A DNA stretch of 64,000 bases. Origin: Limnanthes douglasii subsp. nivea. Taxonomy: Eukaryota > Streptophyta > Magnoliopsida > Brassicales > Limnanthaceae. Below the pieces are notes generated by a model. That model made no database searches. It was given only the letters and a program-made list of their open reading frames with translations, and was not told where the DNA came from. How positions within the stretch are numbered: position 1 is the first letter of the stretch; every line of letters begins with the position of its first letter. Below are positions 10,925 through 20,906 of the stretch, piece by piece. The DNA is taken from positions 167,858,643 to 167,922,642 of the forward strand of contig JAUPFV010000001.1 of the NCBI GenBank assembly GCA_036936605.1, in the 5' to 3' direction. The translations under genes and the position numbers were made by a program.

Positions 10925-11905
10925 TTGATACCAATCGAAGAGGTTGAAACACACTGCTTGGAAGATGGTAAGAGTGTTCAGATAGGGTCCAAGATGCCAT
11001 CCATGTTGAAAAAGGAAATGTTAAAGTTTTTGAAAGACCATCAGCACGTTTTTTCTTGGTGCAATGCTGATGTTACTGGAGTTCTATCAGAGGTGATATC
11101 CCATCACCTATCTGTCCGAAGAGATGTAGCACCAGTGGTTCAAAAAAGAAGAGCTTTTTCCAAGGAAAAGGCTGATGTCATTGTGCAAGAGGTTGACAGA
11201 CTCACAAAGATGGGGCACATTAAGGAATCTCAATACCCTTTGTGGACGGCCAATCCTGTTCTGGTGAAAAAGAAGAATGGCAAGTGGCGCATGTGCATTG
11301 ACTTCACAGACCTCAATAGAGCTTGCCCAAAAGACTTGTATCCGGTCCCCCGGATCGATCAGTTAGTAGACTCCACCTCTGGAAACAAGCTGCTTTCCTT
11401 TATGGATGCTTTCTCCGGATACAATCAGATTCAAGTGGATCCTAAGGATCAAGAGCATACCACATTTGTAACTGACAGAGGGCTTCATTGCTACAAAGTG
11501 ATGCCATTTGGTTTGAAAAATGCTGGGGCTACTTATCAAAGATTAGTCAACAAGGAATTTGCTGATCAAATTGGAAGAAATATGAAGGTTTACATTGACG
11601 ATATGATGGTGAAAAGTGTGGATGAGCAGTTACACTTGTCCGATCTCCAAGAAACTTTTGCCAACTTGGTGAAAGTGAATCTAAAGTTAAACCCTGAAAA
11701 GTGTGTCTTCGGAGTGCAGTCCGGGAAGTTTCTAGGCTATATCATAAGTGAGCATGGAATACAGCCCGATCCGGACCAGCTGAATGCTCTTTTCCAGATG
11801 GACCCTCCTCGAAACGTCAAAGAAGTACAGCGGTTAACGGGGAGATTAGCAGCCTTAAACAGATTTATCTCTAGGTCTTCGGACAGGTGTGCTCCTTTCT
11901 TTTAA
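10925..11905 (+). pseudogene. Element 3 reverse transcriptase
   Basis: All palm motifs are visible in order: HIKESQYPLWTANPVLVKKK, WRMCIDFTDLNRACPKD, LLSFMDAFSGYNQI, CYKVMPFGLKNAGATYQ, the catalytic YIDDMMVKS (about 11,590-11,616), LNPEKCVFGV and FLGYIISEHGIQ. The connection begins with VQRLTGRLAALNRFISRSSD. The frame is open from after the two TAGs at 10,859-10,864 until a TAA at 11,903-11,905, which replaces a lysine in the FFKTLKG block. The catalytic residues are intact, so the damage is recent. Confidence 0.93.
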
Positions 11906-12876
11906 ACTTTAAAAGGTGCAAAGGGGTTCGAGTGGACCCCACAGTGTGATGAGGCTTTCAATGAAATCAAGAAACACATGTCCTCTCCCAAAACTTTGTT
12001 CAAACAGTTGATGGGGAGACTCTCTTCGTATATTTGGCAGTTTCAAGTTGTGCCATCAGTGCTGTGCTGGTAAGAGAGGTCGATAGACATCCCCACCCAG
12101 TGTACTACATCAGCAAGAGCTTAATAGATGCTGAAAGACGTTACTTGAAACTTGAAAAATTGGCACTAGCCCTGGTAATAGCTGCAAGGAAGATGAGGCC
12201 TTATTTCCAGGCTCATCCTATCATCGTTCGGACCTCTTTTCCCTTAAAGAATGTCCTTCAAAAAGCAGACATTTCGAGTAGAATGACTAAGTGGTCAGTG
12301 GAGTTGGGGGACTTCGACATAGACTTTGCTCCCCGGACAGCAGTGAAAGCCCAAGCTGTGGCTGATTTTCTAGTTGAATTCCACTCCGATAGGGATTCGG
12401 AGCAAGCTACTGATACAAAAGATAAGAAAATGTGGATCGTCCGAACAGATGGTGGATCTAGCACTATGGGATGTGGTGCAGGAATATGTTTAACTTCCCC
12501 ATACGGAGACAATATGTACCAGGCTATTTGTTTTGCTTTCAGGGCGTCTAATAACGAGTCCGAATATGAAGCAGCTATAGCTGGGTTAAAGTTAGCCTAC
12601 ATTTGTGGGGCTAAGAGGGTCAAGCTACTAAGTGACTCCCAATTGCTTATCCACCATGCCTTTGGCCAATCTGAGGTTAGAAATGAGCAGCTTGTGAAGT
12701 ATTTACTCCTCCTCAAGAATGAAGCACTAAAATTTAAAGCTGTTGTCTATGAGCACATTCCCCGGGCAGAAAATGAGCTAGCAGACTCATTGGCAACCAT
12801 AGCATATACGGAGTCGTACCCATGGATCCATGTGCTTGAAAGCCCTTCTATTCAACTTAGTAAGGTAAGGGTGTAG
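11906..12876 (+). pseudogene. Element 3 RNase H plus second archaeal-type RNase H
   Basis: After the TAA the same frame runs to a one-base deletion near 12,005. The downstream frame then encodes the first RNase H (VYYISKSLIDAERRYLKLEK, KWSVELGDFDIDFAPRTAV). The second RNase H follows: WIVRTDGGSSTMGCGAGI with the first acidic residue, NNESEYEAAIAGLKLAYICG, LLSDSQLLIHHAFG and ENELADSLATIAY. All four acidic residues expected for catalysis are present. This duplicated RNase H marks the Tat lineage of Ty3 elements. The frame is lost again near 12,870. Confidence 0.9.
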
Positions 12877-14153
12877 AAGAGGAAATTTTTGAAATACAAG
12901 TGAAACGACCTCAAGACTGGAGATCTTCTCTCATACAATATATGTCCGATGGTATTGTACCTTCAGATAAGTCACAAGCCAGAACATTGAAACACAAGGC
13001 TTGTGGTTTCATTATATTGAGAGAAGTGTTGTACAAAAAATCCTATAGTAAACCTCTCCTACGTTGTTTGGGGGATGATGAGTCACAAGTGGTCCTCTCT
13101 GAATTACATGATGGTGAGGGATCACCCCATTGTGGATTTAGAGCTTTAACAAGAAGAGTATTACTCTCCGGATAATATTGGCCATCAATCATGAAAGATG
13201 CTAAGGAGTTGGTAAGGAGGTGTGACCCATGCCAGAGGTACAGCAATGAAATTCATGTACCAGTTATTCCTTTAGAATCTATTTCTGAGCCCATTCCCTT
13301 CGATCGATGGGGGTTGGATTTAGTAGGGCCTCTCCCCGTGGCGTCCGGAGGGCGCAAAACTATAATTGTGGCCATAGACTACTTCTCGAAGTGGATAGAA
13401 GCAGCCCCCCTGGCAGGGACAACGTCAAAAGCTGTCATAAAATTCATTATATCCAACATATGTTGCAGATTTGGTGTCCCCCAGAAAATAACAACAGACA
13501 ATGGACCACAGTTCGACAATAGAGAAATGGAGAGCTTATGTGCCTCAAGGGGTATACAACATTGTTTTTCTTCACCTTTCCACCCACAAGCAAATGGGCA
13601 AGTCGAAGTGGCTAATAGAACTATACTCTCCGGGTTAAAAAAGAATTTGGAAGGGGCTGCTGGGAAATGGCCTAGTTATTTGCAAGAAGTCTTGTGGGCC
13701 TACCGGACAACACCTGGGACTGCAACACAAGAGTCACCCTTTTCCTTGGTCTATGGGATGGATGCAGTAGCCCCCATAGAGAAGACACTCCCTTCGTTTC
13801 GTGTTCACTACTTCTCCGAACATGCTAATGAGATGGAAATCAGAAATCAACTTGATTTGATAGAAGAAAGACGGGTTAAGGCTCACCTTAGAGTTGCACA
13901 CTATCAGGGCTTGATGAGGAGCAGGTTTGCTTCCAAAGTTAAAAGAAGAGATTTCCAACCAGGGGATAAAGTATTAAGGAAAGTCTTCTTACACACTAAA
14001 GAAAAGCTCTTCAGAAAGCTGGCCCCAACCTGGGAGGGTCCGTATATGGTGGTTGAAAGAATCAAGCCTGGAACTTATTGGTTGGAAGACAAGGATGGAA
14101 GAGTTCTAACTCATCCTTGGAACATTGAGCATCTCCGGATGTACCTAGAATAG
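12877..14153 (+). pseudogene. Element 3 integrase, one stop
   Basis: The zinc-binding region (LHDGEGSPHCGFRALTRRVL, then CDPCQRYS) is split by a TAA at 13,173-13,175, where relatives have tyrosine (GYYWP). The core has DRWGLDLVGPLPVASGGRK, TDNGPQFDNREMES and NGQVEVANRTI with the D,D,E residues, then WAYRTTPGTATQESPFSLVY. The C-terminal GPY/F domain is complete: WEGPYMVVERIKPGTYWLED and HPWNIEHLRMYLE. It would insert the cDNA into the chromosome. The frame ends at 14,153, 492 bp from the convergent antisense ORF. Confidence 0.92.
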
Positions 14154-14645
14154 CACTTGTGTAAATATTTACTTGTTTAAACATCCATGTAAATATTTGG
14201 GGGCATACTCTTTCCTCCCCGGTGGCGCGGAGAGGTTTTAATGAGGTGTCCGGGTTGTTAAATAAAATTCGATGCCTTCTTCAAAATTTTCTAAGTGTTT
14301 TTAAAAGTCCAATCCCTTATCATACTATCCGGACTGAAATATCTAAAGGTTATTTAAACTCTAGCCGGAGAATTTAAACACTCTCACAATGCAATATCTA
14401 AAAGCTACTTCAACTCTGGCTATCAAAATTAAAATGAACAATGAAAGAAGGTGATGGTTACATAAAACAAAGATATTCATTAAATGAAACAACTTAAAAT
14501 TGCTTTGGCCTTCCAAGGACTTTCAATAGTCAAGGTACTACACAAGAAACCTGTCCGGTCAAGCACCGGACACCATTACAAAAAGAGTGCCTTGGCCTTC
14601 CAAGGACTTTAGTTTGAGTAAAACATAAACAGAGTAAATTGTGGG
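14154..14645. other. Convergent spacer between integrase and antisense ORF
   Basis: A non-coding gap where the pol transcript (plus) and the aORF transcript (minus) should both end. It holds a direct repeat of TTGGCCTTCCAAGGACTTT (about 14,503 and 14,592) and repeated TCCGG/CCGGAC motifs. I see no certain poly(A) signal. Confidence 0.5.
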
Positions 14646-16177
14646 TTAAGGTTGAGCCTTTGAAGATGGCTCACCCTCATCTGCCTTCTTACCCTTAGGG
14701 TCATCTTTCCCTTCTACTACTTTCTTGCCTTTGGGATCATCTTCCTCCCTGTCTGGGCTCTCTCCGGTCCTCTCTTCGTCATCAGATGAGGACGCGCTGG
14801 AGACTCCATCCTCTTCGCCCATTGTGTGATATGGAAGGTCATCATCATCTACATAGCTCCACAAGTCCCCTAGGTTCCTCTTCGGAAATTTTTCATGAAA
14901 GAGTAGAACCATGTCAGACCTCACCCTCTCAAGCAATAACTCTTCACTTTTAATCATCTGGTTGGCGTAGGCATTGATCTTGGCATTGATTGTAGCCTCT
15001 TGATCCCTTAACAAAGCGTTTCTCTCCTCGCCAGCCTTGGACACTGCGTTCTCAAGAGTAATCTTTTCAGTAGTCAAGTTGGTGATAGTCTGGTCCTTTG
15101 CCTTGACCTCTTCTTTTGAGGCGGTAAGATCTTTCTCCACACCGGACAGCTTCTCCCGGAGGTCTTTAATGGTTTCCTCTAGAGTGGCAACCTTTGTAGT
15201 GCTTTCCTTTTGACTCTTTTTCAGCTTCTCATTTGCTTCCTTTAGCATGTCAGCATTCACTGTAGCAGTGCGGAGGTCTTCGGACAGTTTTTCCTTCTCA
15301 AACTTGAGATCTTTGATGATGTCTGCTTGACCCCGGACTTGTCTTTCCAGTGTGAGTAATGGCTGCACATTGCTAAGCAAAGAATGGGCTATGGTGTCCT
15401 TTTCACTAGAAACAATGAAAGTCTTACCATTGAAGTTGACCGTATTGGAGCTGCTCGGAGGAATGTAAGGCCCTGCGAATTCATCTCTGGGGAGGCTAAA
15501 GAAGTATTCACCAAGTCCACCTAGGCCGGTGATGTCCACTTCATCCAGGTTGAGATCTCCCCCTTCCACCTCATCAGTATAAAAGTCCATTGGGATCTCT
15601 TCGGCCAGCGTTGGGTCAGAAGGGTCAGTCGGGAATGAAGGCTCCGGATCCCGGAGAGCGAGCTCATCTCCCTGCGAAGCCTTTTTCTTTTTGGCTTCCC
15701 GGTCAGCGCCTTCACCTTCTTTTTTGTGAGTCCTCTTGGGAGCCCTTGGAGGTCTTAGAGGGTCTGCTTCCTGCCTTTCGGTCTTTTGCTCCACCACTTG
15801 CAAGAGAGCAGCATCAATTTGGCTCTGGGCTGGCCCCTCCGGGGCGGTTGGGGCATCCTTCTCAGCATCACTCGCCACCTTTTTGCCTCTTTTCCTACCT
15901 TTCATTTTGCTCGGGGCTTTGGCCCGGCCCGGTAGGAAGAGCGTCCCGTCTGGTTCATGGGATCTTTTGAGCACAGTGTCCCCAGAAGGTTGGGTGGTAA
16001 GCTCCTCCCAAGTCAGGTCTCTCCGACCTGTGGTGTTCCACAGGTGAGACCTTGCCAAGTTCCCACTAGTGAAGGAACTGTGGAATCGGTTCCCCCAGTT
16101 CTCTGCGGACCAGGCATTGATTTTGCCACAAGTGACCTGTCCGGCCTTCAAGTAGTCCCCGAACTTCTTAGGCAGTT
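14646..16177 (-). CDS. Element 3 antisense ORF, exon 2 (coiled coil)
   Basis: An open frame of about 509 codons on the minus strand. It continues from intron 1 (acceptor at 16,178) and has no internal stop. Near its start it has NAWSAENWGNRFHSSFTSGN, conserved in elements 2 and 4. A basic nuclear-localisation-like segment follows (KGRKRGKKVASD, KRTHKKEGEGAD). Then comes a short acidic region and a long heptad-rich coiled coil (about 15,350-14,920). The end is an acidic, serine-rich tail with two PKGKKV/PKGKKA-type repeats. No enzymatic motif is visible. I infer a nuclear or RNP-associated structural protein; its function is unknown. Confidence 0.8.
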
Positions 16178-16262
16178 CTGTTAAAGCAAAAAAAAAAGAC
16201 GAGTTAATTTAAACCAACTTAAAAAGGAAGAAATGGACAAAGATTCGAAGTGTGAAACTTAC
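16178..16262 (-). other. Predicted intron 1 of the element 3 antisense ORF
   Basis: 85 nt on the minus strand, GTAAGT at the donor and TTTTTGCTTTAACAG at the acceptor. It splits a codon after its first base (C|AA). The element 4 aORF has an 80-nt intron at the same codon and phase (34,476-34,555), with an exon end reading RSN against RSD here. That match makes chance unlikely. Confidence 0.8.
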
Positions 16263-17613
16263 GGTCACTCCTCTATCTGCTTCTGAGGAGGCTTGGGTTC
16301 TCTCCGGCCTTGATCTTCTTGCCATTTTCCCAGGCGCCACTGACAAACAAAAACTAGCTCCTCCACTTGCTCTCCGACTCCAACAGATCATTGACAGCCT
16401 TGAAGTTGTCCCCCATATTAAAGTGATAAAAGGGAAACTGGTGATGTTTGCAAAGGTTGACCACTGCTGCGAACTCTTCCATAGGGAGAGGGATCCCGGA
16501 CAGCCTAGATGCCATGATACATGACATCAGAGTATACCAGCCGTTAGGGCTCAGCTGGCTCGGGCAGAGCTTGACCAGGTGGAAGTATCTAACGATCTTC
16601 GGGTCCAATGGGAACCTGAGTCCCCAATTAAATAGCTCTGTAAAAAAGACTATTTCGTTTTGCTTACAATCCATAGGGGTCTCCGGATCTATGGGAATCC
16701 TTATCTTCACGTTTTTTGGGATCCTCCATTTTGTGCGCATTCGACCCAGTTCAGCAGTATGGATAAATGCATACTTGGTCTTCTGTAAGGCCAAGAGGTA
16801 TTTGAGCTCAACTCTGTGAAAACACGGCCCCACCTTCTCTTCAAGGCACTCCGGCAGGTCCGGATGCCTCAAGCACAGTTTTTCCTTGCCTTTTTTGGCA
16901 GTACCATTATCAGTCTGGCCGGAGGACTCAGACTCAAAAGGGGCTTCTTCAGCAGAGTCCTCCATTCTTTCCTCCATAATTGTCGGGGGGATATCTGTGG
17001 TAGTGGTCCGGGGAGGATTAAAGCTTGGCTCAGCCTGGCTTCCGGACTGCTGGCCTTCTGTGTTTCTTAGACTTCTAGTCTCAGGCTGGGGCTCTGAGGC
17101 AGAAGTCTCTCTTGGAAGTACCGGGCTGCTGGCCTCCGGATCAGATGGCCTTTCCCGGGGAGCTCTGATGGGCACTCCAGACCCAGAACTACTGTTTTTT
17201 TCCCCCGATTTGGAGGTAGTATTCTTGGAGGCTAGCGCTTTAACTAGCCGGCTTGTCCTCTTAACTATCAGCTTCTCCGGAGAGTGCTCTGTGTCAGACC
17301 CCATAGCGATAAAAGGAGAAGGTTTCCTAACACTTGTGACTGTAACTCCTGGCTCAACAGCAGTTACTGACTCCTGAACTGAGGAACCAGAAACTATAAG
17401 CGAGAGGGTGGATTGAAATAGTTTTTTGGGTTTAGTACCTTTAGAGGAGGACGATCCTCGATCTGATTCTGTAACAGAGGCGACTGGTCTGTCAACGGGT
17501 AATGAAGGTAGCCCTGCTGCTATTCGTTTCTCCTTCTCAACTTTTTGTGCTCTCTCCAACTCTGAAAGATTGAGCCAGCCGCCTTTGATCAATGTTGTCC
17601 TTGCTGTAAACAT
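16263..17613 (-). pseudogene. Element 3 antisense ORF, exon 1 (unit A copy)
   Basis: Starts at ATG 17,613 (MFTARTTLIKGGWLNLSE), about 100 nt after a TATA box. The first half is low-complexity and rich in Ser, Pro and Glu. The second half is the conserved globular domain: LKYLLALQKTKYAFIHTAEL, FNWGLRFPLDPKIVRYFHL, SPNGWYTLMSCIMASRLSGI, then FLFVSGAWENGKK before the splice donor. Two in-frame TAG codons (16,354-16,356 and 16,273-16,275) interrupt the last 30 codons. The first is 2 bp outside the tandem-repeat boundary. This is the only exon 1 copy physically joined to intron 1 and exon 2. Function unknown. Confidence 0.78.
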
Positions 17614-18003
17614 AAACTACCAAGGAAACCTTTGCTTTAGAGAGAGAAAGCTCTGAGTAAATTTGCAGAGTAAATGTGAAAGAGATAGTAAAACAGTAGA
17701 AAGTGATTTGAATTTATAGTAGATCTGAAAAGAGGAGTTGATTCCTAGGAGAATTCGAAAAGTTTAGCAATGATTAAAAGACGGCGCTGATGTCACCATT
17801 TGTAATTAAAGAGGTTGCTTTTCGAAGAAGGTGGTGCGAAATTCAAGGTGAAAAAACGGCTGGAGTGACCAATCAGAGAGCGACACGTGTCCCACGAACT
17901 CTGGCAAAAACCGTTTTGTATTCGTGAAGCTTTATCTATTCGGGTAAACCCATAAACCTGTCCGGATTGAAAACTACTTCTAGCATCGGACTGTTTTTCA
18001 GGT
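17614..18003 (-). promoter_or_regulatory. Antisense ORF promoter, unit A
   Basis: Read on the minus strand: inverted CCAAT (17,873-17,877 region), G-box CACGTG at 17,884-17,889 inside ACACGTGT, and a TATA box CTATAAATT at 17,711-17,719, then a CT-rich leader up to the ATG at 17,613. The G-box within ACACGTGT is the core of abscisic-acid/stress-responsive plant elements, so stress control is possible but not shown. The string TATAAATTCAA is shared with the element 4 aORF promoter. Confidence 0.6.
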
Positions 18004-19259
18004 CTCCTCCACTTGCTCTCCGACTCCAACAGATCATTGACAGCCTTGAAGTTGTCCCTCATATTAAAGTGATAAAAGGGAAACTGGTGATGTTTGCAAA
18101 GGTTGACCACTGCTGCGAACTCTTCCATAGGGAGAGGGATCCCAGACAGCCTAGATGCCATGATACATGACATCAGAGTATACCAGCCGTTAGGGCTCAG
18201 CTGGCTCGGGAAGAGCTTGACCAGGTGGAAGTATCTAACGATCTTCGGGTCCAATGGGAACCTGAGTCCCCAATTAAATAGCTCTGTAAAAAAGACTATT
18301 TCGTTTTGCTTACAATCCATAGGGGTCTCCGGATCTATGGGAATCCTTATCTTCACGTTTTCTGGGATCCCTCATTTTGTGCGCATTCGACCCAGTTCAG
18401 CAGTATGGATAAATGCATACTTGGTCTTCTGTAAGGCCAAGAGGTATTTGAGCTCAACTCTGTGAAAACACGGCCCCATCTTCTCTTCAAGGCACTCCGG
18501 CAGGTCCGGATGCCTCAAGCACAGTTTTTCCTTGCCTTTTTTGGCAGCACCATTATCAGTCTGGCCGGAGGACTCAGACTCAAAAGGGGCTTCTTCAGCA
18601 GAGTCCTCCATTCTTTCCTCCATAATTGTCGGGGGGATATCTGTGGTAGTGGTCCGGGGAGGATTAAAGCTTGGCTCAGCCTGGCTTCCGGACTGCTGGC
18701 CTTCTGTGTTTCTTAGACTTCTAGTCTCAGGCTGGGGCTCTGAGGCAGAAGTCTCTCTTGGAAGTACCGGGCTGCTGGCCTCCGGATCAGATGGCCTTTC
18801 CCGGGGAGCTCTGATGGGCACTCCAGACCCAGAACTACTGTTTTTTTCCCCCGATTTGGAGGTAGTATTCTTGGAGGCTAGCCCTTTAACTAGCCGGCTT
18901 GTCCTCTTAACTATCAGCTTCTCCGGAGAGTGCTCTGTGTCAGACCCCATAGCGATAAAAGGAGAAGGTTTCCTAACACTTGTGACTGTAACTCCTGGCT
19001 CAACAGCAGCTACTGACTCCTGAACTGAGGAACCAGAAACTATAAGCGAGAGGGTGGATTGAAATAGTTTTTTGGGTTTAGTACCTTTAGAGGAGGACGA
19101 TCCTCGATCTGATTCTGTAACAGAGGCGACTGGTCTGTCAACGGGTAATGAAGGTAGCCCTGCTGCTATTCGTTTCTCCTTCTCAACTTTTTGTGCTCTC
19201 TCCAACTCTGAAAGATTGAGCCAGCCGCCTTTGATCAATGTTGTCCTTGCTGTAAACAT
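17793..19259 (-). pseudogene. Antisense ORF exon 1, unit B copy
   Basis: A second copy of exon 1 with its own ATG at 19,259. A single TGG-to-TGA change (18,372-18,374) stops it after 295 codons; the frame then continues. At the unit boundary it reads out of exon 1 into the promoter of unit A, adding about 70 unrelated residues (RRPEKQSDARSSFQSGQ...). It has no splice donor of its own, because the exon end and intron were not part of the duplicated unit. Confidence 0.8.
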
Positions 19260-19649
19260 AAACTACCAAGGAAACCTTTGCTTTAGAGAGAGAAAGCTCT
19301 GAGTAAATTTGCAGAGTAAATGTGAAAGAGATAGTAAAACAGTAGAAAATGATTTGAATTTATAGTAGATCTGAAAAGAGGAGTTGATTCCTAGGAGAAT
19401 TCGAAAAGTTTAGCAATGATTAAAAGACGGCGCTGATGTCACCATTTGTAATTAAAGAGGTTGCTTTTCGAAGAAGGTGGTGCGAAATTCAAGGTGAAAA
19501 AACGGCTGGAGTGACCAATCAGAGAGCGACACGTGTCCCACGAACTCTGGCAAAAACCGTTTTGTATTCGTGAAGCTTTATCTATTCGGGTAAACCCATA
19601 AACCTGTCCGGATTGAAAACTACTTCTAGCATCGGACTGTTTTTCAGGT
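19260..19649 (-). promoter_or_regulatory. Antisense ORF promoter, unit B
   Basis: Same promoter as in unit A: TATA box at 19,357-19,365 and G-box at 19,530-19,535. It faces unit B exon 1 on the minus strand. Confidence 0.55.
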
Positions 19650-20906
19650 CTCCTCCACTTGCTCTCCGACTCCAACAGATCATTGACAGCCTTGAAGTTG
19701 TCCCTCATATTAAAGTGATAAAAGGGAAACTGGTGATGTTTGCAAAGGTTGACCACTGCTGCGAACTCTTCCATAGGGAGAGGGATCCCGGACAGCCTAG
19801 ATGCCATGATACATGACATCAGAGTATACCAGCCGTTAGGGCTCAGCTGGCTCGGGCAGAGCTTGACCAGGTGGAAGTATCTAACGATCTTCGGGTACAA
19901 TGGGAACCTGAGTCCCCAATTAAATAGCTCTGTAAAAAAGACTATTTCGTTTTGCTTACAATCCATAGGGGTCTCCGGATCTATGGGAATCCTTATCTTC
20001 ACGTTTTCTGGGATCCCCCATTTTGTGCGCATTCGACCCAGTTCAGCAGTATGGATAAATGCATACTTGGTCTTCTGTAAGGCCAAGAGGTATTTGAGCT
20101 CAACTCTGTGAAAACACGGCCCCACCTTCTCTTCAAGGCACTCCGGTAGGTCCGGATGCCTCAAGCACAGTTTTTCCTTGCCTTTTTTGGCAGCACCATT
20201 ATCAGTCTGGCCGGAGGACTCAGACTCAAAAGGGGCTTCTTCAGCAGAGTCCTCCATTCCTTTCCTCCATAATTGTCGGGGGGATATCTGTGGTAGTGGT
20301 CCGGGGAGGATTAAAGCTTGGCTCAGCCTGGCTTCCGGACTGCTGGCCTTCTGTGTTTCTTAGACTTCTAGTCTCAGGCTGGGGCTCTGAGGCAGAAGTC
20401 TCTCTTGGAAGTACCGGGCTGCTGGCCTCCGGATCAGATGGCCTTTCCCGGGGAGCTCTGATGGGCACTACAGACCCAGAACTACTGTTTTTTTCCCCCG
20501 ATTTGGAGGTAGTATTCTTGGAGGCTAGCCCTTTAACTAGCCGGCTTGTCCTCTTAACTATCAGCTTCTCCGAAGAGTGCTCTATGTCAGACCCCATAGC
20601 GATAAAAGGAGAAGGTTTCCTAACACTTGTGACTGTAACTCCTGGCTCAACAGCAGCTACTGACTCCTGAACTGAGGAACCAGAAACTATAAGCGAGAGG
20701 GTGGATTGAAATAGTTTTTTGGGCTTAGTACCTTTAGAGGAGGACGATCCTCGATCTGATTCTGTAACAGAGTCGACTGGTCTGTCAACGGGTAATGAAG
20801 GTAGCCCTGCTGCTATTCGTTTCTCCTTCTCAACTTTTTGTGCTCTCTCCAACTCTGAAAGATTGAGCCAGCCGCCTTTGATCAATGTTGTCCTTGCTGT
20901 AAACAT
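19439..20906 (-). pseudogene. Antisense ORF exon 1, unit C copy
   Basis: Third copy, ATG at 20,906. One inserted base near 20,258 (CCATTCC against CCATTC) shifts the frame after about 215 codons. The second part (20,257 to 19,439) is open and, like unit B, reads into the neighbouring unit's promoter. Unit B has the TGA where this copy keeps tryptophan, so the two copies were inactivated independently. Confidence 0.8.

Noticed and set aside
16320..16392. An extra intron in exon 1 of the element 3 aORF (acceptor-like TTTGTTTGTCAG)
   Set aside because: Element 4 codes straight through this place (FIFTSGGWENG against FLFVSGAWENG), so the break is a simple TAG codon.
16886..17377. Long plus-strand frames over 15.6-20.9 kb, repeated three times
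   Set aside because: They lie opposite the minus-strand aORF, have no family match, and repeat only because the segment is triplicated. They are shadow frames of biased codons.
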